A stretch of DNA of 34,845 bases. Origin: Dehalococcoidia bacterium (GTDB lineage Bacteria > Chloroflexota > Dehalococcoidia > Tepidiformales > Tepidiformaceae). Location of the stretch: NCBI GenBank assembly GCA_022827945.1, contig JAJEIT010000019.1:1-34845 (forward strand), written 5' to 3'. Shown piece by piece: positions 30,663 to 34,845 of the stretch. A program made the translations under genes and the position numbers. How positions within the stretch are numbered: position 1 is the first letter of the stretch; every line of letters begins with the position of its first letter. The notes under the pieces were generated by a model, which searched no databases, was not told where the DNA came from, and was given only the letters and a program-made list of their open reading frames with translations.

Positions 30663-32624
30663 ATGACGCAGGCCACCAGCCTGGACGTGCTCTGGGAACC
30701 GCTGCAGGTCGGCACCATGGCCCTGAAGAACCGCATCATGGTGCCGACGCACGGCGCCGGCGTCGGTAACATCCTCGGCAGCGACCGGCAGGCCGCGAGC
30801 TTCCGCGCCTACTACGTTGGGCGGGCTCGGGGCGGGGCGGCCTGGGTCGGTGGCAGCAACTGCTTTGTCCTCAATCCGCTCATCCCGGGCTTCGAACCGA
30901 CGGGCGTGGGGGCCACCACGGATAGCAACTTCCGCAATCCTCTCTTCCTCGAACGCTATGGACGCTACGCCGACGAGCTCCACGAGGAGGGCGCCTTCGG
31001 CACCCTCCAGATGATCCTGATGGGCGGCATGCCTCACGGCCCAACCGGTGGCCGCCAGAGCAGCTGGGCCACCAACGTCATGCCCCACGAGATGGAGCCG
31101 CACGAGATTGAGCAGCTCGTTGAGGAGTACGGCTACTCGGCCGGCCGCGCCCTCGAAGCGCGGCTCGACGGACTCGAGATCCACGCCAATCACGACGACG
31201 TCGTGCAGTGGTTCCTCTCCCCCCTGACCAACCACCGCGAGGACGACTACGGCGGCTCCGTCGAGAACCGCCTGCGAATGCTCCTCGAGATCAACCGCGC
31301 CATCCGCGCTGCGGTGGGGAACGGGCTCACGCTGGGCGTGCGCCTCTGCATGGACGAGATGATTGACGGCGGGTACGACCTTGAAGAAGCGCGCGAGATC
31401 GTCCGCCTACTCACGGCCAGCGGCGATGTCGACTACTTCAGCTTCGACGTCGGCGGAAACTGGGCCGGCCCCAGCTACATCCAGCCTCTCCATTACGAGC
31501 CGGCCGAGTGGGCGCCCATGTCGGGCGCGCTGAAGGCGGAAACGGACCTGCCCGTCGTCTACGCCGGCCGCGTTACCGATGCCGGGGTGGCCGCGCAGGT
31601 GCTCGCCGACGGTTATGCAGATGTCGTCGGCCTGAACCGCGCGACCATCGCCGACCCGCAGCTCCCCAACAAGGCGCGCGAAGGCCGCCTTGGCGACGTG
31701 CGCCCCTGCATCGGCATCAACGACTGCATTCACCGTGGCCTCGTCGATGGCCTTCCCTTCGGCTGCGCCGTCAACCCGAGCGCCAACCATGAGCTCGAAG
31801 AGCCGCATCCACCTGCCCCGGAGCCCCGCCGCATCCTCGTCGTCGGAGGTGGCCCCGCCGGTCTCGAGACCGCCTCCATCGCGGCCGAGCGCGGTCACAA
31901 CGTCATGCTTTGGGAGCGCGAGCCCGTCCTCGGCGGCCAGATGGCGATCGCCGCCAACGCGCCCATGCACCGCCCCTTCGCCCAGTTCGTCGCCTTCGAG
32001 GAGCGCCGTCTCGCCCGTCTCGGGGTCGGTGTCAGCGTCGGGCGCGGCGCCACCGCCGAGTCCGTGCTCGAATTCGGCGCCGATGCGGTCGTGCTCGCGA
32101 CCGGCGCGACCTCCCGCCGCCCCGCCGTCCCTGGTGTCGACCTCCCCAACGTCGTCGACATCCGCGACGTGCTCCTCGGCAATGCCGAGGTCGGCCAGCG
32201 GGTCGTCGTGGTCGCCCAGGACGACCACATGCCGCCTCTCTCTGTCGCCGACCACCTCGCCGGGCAGGGCAAGGAGGTGCGTGTCCTCTACCAGACGCTC
32301 CAGGTCGCCCCGCTCGTGGGGAAGTACACAATCGGTGGCATCATGACCCGCCTTGTGTCGCAGGGTGTCCAGTTCGAGCAGATGCACCGGCTCGTAGGCA
32401 TCGAGCCGGGAGCGCTCCACACGAAGAACATCTATACCAACGCCCCCACGGTCGTGGAGGGCTTCGACACCGTCGTGCTAGCCTGCGGCGGCGCTTCCGA
32501 GAACGCCCTCTACCGTGAGCTGCAGGGCAAGGTTGCCGACCTCCACCTCCTTGGGGACGCGTACGCGCCCCGCCGCATCACCTTCGCCACGCGGCAGGCG
32601 TGGTCACTTGCGCGCCAGCTCTAG
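30663..32624 (+). CDS. OYE/2,4-dienoyl-CoA reductase/TMADH-type flavoprotein with an incomplete Fe-S cysteine set
   Basis: A 653-aa three-domain enzyme: an N-terminal FMN TIM barrel (about 1-345, ending at VVGLNRATIADPQLPNKAREG), a 4Fe-4S segment, and a C-terminal FAD/NAD domain starting with ILVVGGGPAGLETA. The cluster segment reads C349-I-G-I352-N-D-C355 then C368. The spacing is identical to TMADH (345, 348, 351, 364), but the second cysteine is isoleucine. The active-site tyrosine region reads HANHDDVVQWFLSP, with Asp at the usual Tyr position (D179). It starts at ATG 30663. A reductase or dehydrogenase acting on an enone or amine is expected. The KstD-like gene follows after 22 nt, so they form an operon. 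Confidence 0.9.
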   Translation: MTQATSLDVLWEPLQVGTMALKNRIMVPTHGAGVGNILGSDRQAASFRAYYVGRARGGAAWVGGSNCFVLNPLIPGFEPTGVGATTDSNFRNPLFLERYGRYADELHEEGAFGTLQMILMGGMPHGPTGGRQSSWATNVMPHEMEPHEIEQLVEEYGYSAGRALEARLDGLEIHANHDDVVQWFLSPLTNHREDDYGGSVENRLRMLLEINRAIRAAVGNGLTLGVRLCMDEMIDGGYDLEEAREIVRLLTASGDVDYFSFDVGGNWAGPSYIQPLHYEPAEWAPMSGALKAETDLPVVYAGRVTDAGVAAQVLADGYADVVGLNRATIADPQLPNKAREGRLGDVRPCIGINDCIHRGLVDGLPFGCAVNPSANHELEEPHPPAPEPRRILVVGGGPAGLETASIAAERGHNVMLWEREPVLGGQMAIAANAPMHRPFAQFVAFEERRLARLGVGVSVGRGATAESVLEFGADAVVLATGATSRRPAVPGVDLPNVVDIRDVLLGNAEVGQRVVVVAQDDHMPPLSVADHLAGQGKEVRVLYQTLQVAPLVGKYTIGGIMTRLVSQGVQFEQMHRLVGIEPGALHTKNIYTNAPTVVEGFDTVVLACGGASENALYRELQGKVADLHLLGDAYAPRRITFATRQAWSLARQL

Positions 32625-32646
32625 GCGCGCGCCAGAGGAGAGAACG

Positions 32647-34293
32647 ATGGCGCTTCCCGAACGCTGGGACCTCGAAGTCGACGTGGCCGTGCTCGGCTCC
32701 GGCGCGAGCGCGACGACCGCCGCGATCCTCGCCGCCGACAACGGCGCCGAGGTCGCTCTGCTTGAGCGCGCTGAGGTGGTCGGCGGCACGACCGCCCTCT
32801 CCGGCGGCGTCCTCTGGGTGCCGAACAACCCCCACATGGCCGAGGCGGGCATTGAGGACTCGCGCGAGGACGCCCTCGCCTACCTGAACTCCCTCTCCCT
32901 CGGAATGATGGACGGCGAGCTCGTCGAGGCCCTTGTCGACACCGGCCCCGAGATGCTGCGTTACATGGAGGAGAACACCCCCGTCTCCCTGCACGTCTTC
33001 GAGGGGTACCCCGACTACCACCCCGAGAATCCCGGCGGAAAGCCCGAGGGTGGGCGCTCCCTCGACAACGACCTCTTCCCCTTCGAGGAGCTGGGCCCCT
33101 GGGCCGACCGCATCAACCGCCAGCCCGACGCCGTCTCCTTCCCCGCGACCATGCTGGAGATCGACACGAAGCGCATCGACGACGTGCCCCCCCCCGTGAT
33201 GGAGGCGCGCCGCGCCCGCGACATGCGCTCGACCGGTCAGGCCCTCGCCGGCTCCCTCATCAAGGGCTGTCTCGACCGCGAGATCCCCGTCCACACCGCC
33301 ACCCGCGCCCGCGAGCTCATCCTCGACGACGGCGATGCCGTCGTCGGCGTGCGCGCCGAGCGCGACGGCCAGGACTACTTCGTGAAGGCGCGCAAGGCCG
33401 TCGTCATCGCGAGCGGCGGCTTCGAGTGGAACGAGGAACTGGTGAAGGCGTTCCTCCGCGGCCCCATGACCGCTCCCACCTCGACCCCCGAGAACGAGGG
33501 CGACGGCCTCCTGATGGCGATGGGCGCCGGCGCGGCCCTCGGCAACATGAGCGAGGCCTGGTGGATCCCCGGGATCCACGTCCCCGGCGACGAGATGCGC
33601 GGCCGCACCTTCGCCCGCCTCATCCTCGCCGAACGCACCTGGCCCCGCTCGATCATCGTCAACCGCAAGGGCAGGCGCTTCATGAACGAGGCCGCCAACT
33701 ACAACGCCGTCGGCCACGCCTTCCACACGTTCGACCCCAACACCTTCGAGTTCATCAACCTCCCCGCCTGGCTCATCGTCGATAGCCAGTACCAGCCCCC
33801 CATCGCCCGACATAACGTCGGCCCGGACGCTCCCCACTGGATCCGTCGCGCCGGCACGCTCGCCGAGCTTGCCGCGCAGATCGACGTCGATGCCGACGGG
33901 CTCGAGGAGACGGTCGCGCGCTTCAACGAGGATGTCGCCCGGGGCGAGGATCCCGAGTTCGACCGCGGGGTCAGCGCCTACGACAGCTACAACGGCGACC
34001 GCTGGAAGAAGGCGCCCTTCACCACCCTCGGACCGATCGACACGCCCCCCTACTATGCCGCCCAGATCGAGTCGGGCGCCCTCGGCACCAAGGGCGGGCC
34101 GAAGACGAATTCGAAGGCGCAGGTGCTGCGCGCCACCGGTGGGGTCATCCCCGGCCTCTACGCCGTCGGGAACGCCATGGCGGGCGTCACCGCTATGGTC
34201 TATGGCGGCGCCGGTGGCACCCTCGGCCCCGGCATGACCTTCGGCTACATCGCCGGCAAGAGCGCCGCCGAGGAGCCCGACCACATCGCCTGA
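32647..34293 (+). CDS. FAD-dependent 3-ketosteroid-Delta1-dehydrogenase-like oxidoreductase
   Basis: A 548-aa flavoprotein of the succinate dehydrogenase/fumarate reductase/KstD group. The FAD motif is VLGSGASATTAAILAAD (third Gly replaced by Ala), then GGTTALSGGVLWVPNNPHM, typical of KstD. Other KstD-like signatures are GYPDYHPENPGGKPEGGRS, VNRKGRRFMNEAANY, PPYYAAQIESGALGTKGGPKT and GLYAVGNAMAGVTAMVYGGAGGTLGPGMTFGYIAG. The Tyr residues in GYPDYHPE, NEAANY and PPYY sit in the regions of the KstD catalytic tyrosines. GAGGAGAGAACG precedes the ATG. Substrate may be a steroid, a terpenoid or another cyclic ketone; Delta4-dehydrogenase is an alternative. Confidence 0.88.
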   Translation: MALPERWDLEVDVAVLGSGASATTAAILAADNGAEVALLERAEVVGGTTALSGGVLWVPNNPHMAEAGIEDSREDALAYLNSLSLGMMDGELVEALVDTGPEMLRYMEENTPVSLHVFEGYPDYHPENPGGKPEGGRSLDNDLFPFEELGPWADRINRQPDAVSFPATMLEIDTKRIDDVPPPVMEARRARDMRSTGQALAGSLIKGCLDREIPVHTATRARELILDDGDAVVGVRAERDGQDYFVKARKAVVIASGGFEWNEELVKAFLRGPMTAPTSTPENEGDGLLMAMGAGAALGNMSEAWWIPGIHVPGDEMRGRTFARLILAERTWPRSIIVNRKGRRFMNEAANYNAVGHAFHTFDPNTFEFINLPAWLIVDSQYQPPIARHNVGPDAPHWIRRAGTLAELAAQIDVDADGLEETVARFNEDVARGEDPEFDRGVSAYDSYNGDRWKKAPFTTLGPIDTPPYYAAQIESGALGTKGGPKTNSKAQVLRATGGVIPGLYAVGNAMAGVTAMVYGGAGGTLGPGMTFGYIAGKSAAEEPDHIA

Positions 34294-34296
34294 GCG

Positions 34297-34315
34297 ACTC
34301 CGCCCGCTCCGGAGT
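34297..34315 (+). terminator. terminator-like hairpin after the KstD-like gene
   Basis: ACTCCG (34297-34302) and CGGAGT (34310-34315) with a 7-nt loop, followed by TTCCC. It competes with an alternative stem GCCCGCT (34302-34308) / AGCGGGC (34326-34332), so only one of the two can form at a time. A short U-run is present. Confidence 0.4.
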
Positions 34316-34358
34316 TTCCCGTGTGAGCGGGCGCCGGTAGGCTGGCGCCCGGGGACAT

Positions 34359-34386
34359 GGCCCGCCCCTGGACGGGCGCTGTGGCC
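34359..34386 (+). promoter_or_regulatory. two-tier hairpin in the sucC leader
   Basis: GGCC (34359-34362) pairs with GGCC (34383-34386). Inside it CGCCC (34363-34367) pairs with GGGCG (34374-34378) around a 6-nt loop. It ends 4 nt before the CGGAGG Shine-Dalgarno of sucC. A TAGGCT box (34338-34343) lies upstream. It may control translation start, or be an accident of base composition. Confidence 0.35.
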
Positions 34387-34400
34387 GCCCCGGAGGAACG

Positions 34401-34845
34401 ATGAAGGTTCACGAGTACCAGGCGAAGGCCCTCTTCGCGAAGTACGGAGTCGAAGTGCCCGGCGGACGCGTCGCGAGCACCCCCGCGGAGGCCCGCGCCA
34501 TCGCCGAAGAGCTCGGCGGCAAGGTCGTCGTCAAGGCCCAGATCCACGCCGGCGGGCGTGGCAAGGGACGCCTCGTCTCGGAGTCCGAGACCGCCGCCAT
34601 GTACGAGCGCCTCACCACCGACCCCGGCAACCACGAGGGCCAGGTCCGTGGCGACCGCGTCGGCGGCGTGCGCCTTGCAAGCACCGCCGAAGAGGCCGAG
34701 CAGGAAGCCGCCAGCATCCTCGGCAAGCACCTCGTTTCCATCCAGACCGGGCCCGAGGGCAAGCTCGTCAAGAACGTCCTCGTCGAGGAGCAGTCGGCCG
34801 TCGCTTCCGAGTTCTACCTCGCCATCATCATCGATGGCGCCCAGG
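34401..34845 (+). CDS. sucC: succinate-CoA ligase (ADP-forming) beta subunit, 5' part
   Basis: The first 148 codons of an ATP-grasp acyl-CoA synthetase subunit; the gene runs off the window. The N-terminus MKVHEYQAKALFAKYGV is the standard SucC opening. The nucleotide-binding segment is VVVKAQIHAGGRGKG (K45, GGRGKG at 51-56), followed by GVRLASTAEEAEQEA and LVSIQTGPEGKLVKNVLVEE. It catalyses succinyl-CoA to succinate with nucleotide phosphorylation in the TCA cycle, with SucD (not in the window). Malate-CoA ligase beta (MtkA) shares this N-terminus and cannot be excluded from the fragment. GGAGG is 4 nt before the ATG. Confidence 0.93.
   Translation, partial: MKVHEYQAKALFAKYGVEVPGGRVASTPAEARAIAEELGGKVVVKAQIHAGGRGKGRLVSESETAAMYERLTTDPGNHEGQVRGDRVGGVRLASTAEEAEQEAASILGKHLVSIQTGPEGKLVKNVLVEEQSAVASEFYLAIIIDGAQ

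Noticed and set aside
28619-30772. 717-codon open frame antisense to the DUF3179 gene
   Set aside because: The plus-strand protein has a lipobox and the DUF3179 CTLC motif. The antisense frame spans a divergent intergenic region and has no start context.
32578-34284. 568-codon open frame antisense to the KstD-like gene
   Set aside because: Same codon-bias shadow effect; the plus-strand flavoprotein is unmistakable and has a strong Shine-Dalgarno.

Overview
The window is very GC-rich bacterial DNA (estimated by eye, not computed). It is packed with short intergenic gaps, none longer than about 200 bases. It holds about 37 protein genes and no rRNA or tRNA that I can see. It is chromosomal: it opens inside clpX and closes inside sucC, with a tlyA-nadK-recN block between. 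I see no transposase, integrase, phage gene, CRISPR array or plasmid gene. The mix suggests a Chloroflexota (Dehalococcoidia or SAR202-like) or similar high-GC environmental bacterium. That mix includes OYE/TMADH-type flavoproteins, a KstD-like dehydrogenase, a DUF3179 lipoprotein, GTG/TTG starts, and -10 boxes placed almost on top of start codons. The placement is inference, not proof.

Layout. 1-5423 carries housekeeping genes: clpX (3' part), a YbaK-type deacylase and a methyltransferase on the minus strand, then tlyA-nadK-recN overlapping on the plus strand. 5428-8256 (minus) holds a sulfite-oxidase-like molybdoenzyme, an Erm-type 23S rRNA methyltransferase and a geranylgeranyl-reductase-family flavoprotein. 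8341-9456 (plus) holds four small genes: a 29-aa membrane peptide, a Cse60-like protein, a cupin and a DUF1640-like membrane protein. 9543-16665 (minus) is a catabolic block: VOC protein, SDR, two tandem paralogues of a CrtC/AttH-like beta-barrel family, enoyl-CoA hydratase, 3-hydroxyacyl-CoA dehydrogenase, tartronate-semialdehyde-reductase-like GarR and hydroxypyruvate isomerase. 16762-17752 (plus) has an IsdG/HmoA-like monooxygenase and a methyltransferase.

17689-20919 (minus) is a padR-modA-modB-modC operon with stop/start overlaps, a recognisable promoter and a perfect 9+9 bp palindromic operator. It would import molybdate, and the molybdoenzyme at 5428 is one possible consumer. 21018-25701 contains an SDR, a flavin-dependent halogenase followed at 10 bp by an APH-type kinase, and an orphan 423-aa protein. 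25785-30598 contains an NTF2/SnoaL-like protein, an 850-aa secreted mosaic protein and a DUF3179 lipoprotein. 30663-34293 is a pair of flavoproteins: an OYE/TMADH-type iron-sulfur enzyme lacking one cluster cysteine, and a KstD-like dehydrogenase. sucC follows with a structured leader.

Two window-wide patterns stand out. First, eight transcription-unit heads have a TAnnnT box 6-10 nt before the start codon and no Shine-Dalgarno, suggesting leaderless mRNAs. Genes with longer leaders or inside operons generally carry good Shine-Dalgarno sequences. Second, several convergent junctions carry hairpins that include or touch the stop codons and lack T-tracts, the clearest being a perfect 14-bp stem at 26215-26248. 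The most interesting candidate systems are the PadR-controlled molybdate operon, the halogenase/kinase pair, the twin beta-barrel proteins in the acyl-CoA block, and the cluster-variant OYE next to the KstD-like enzyme.
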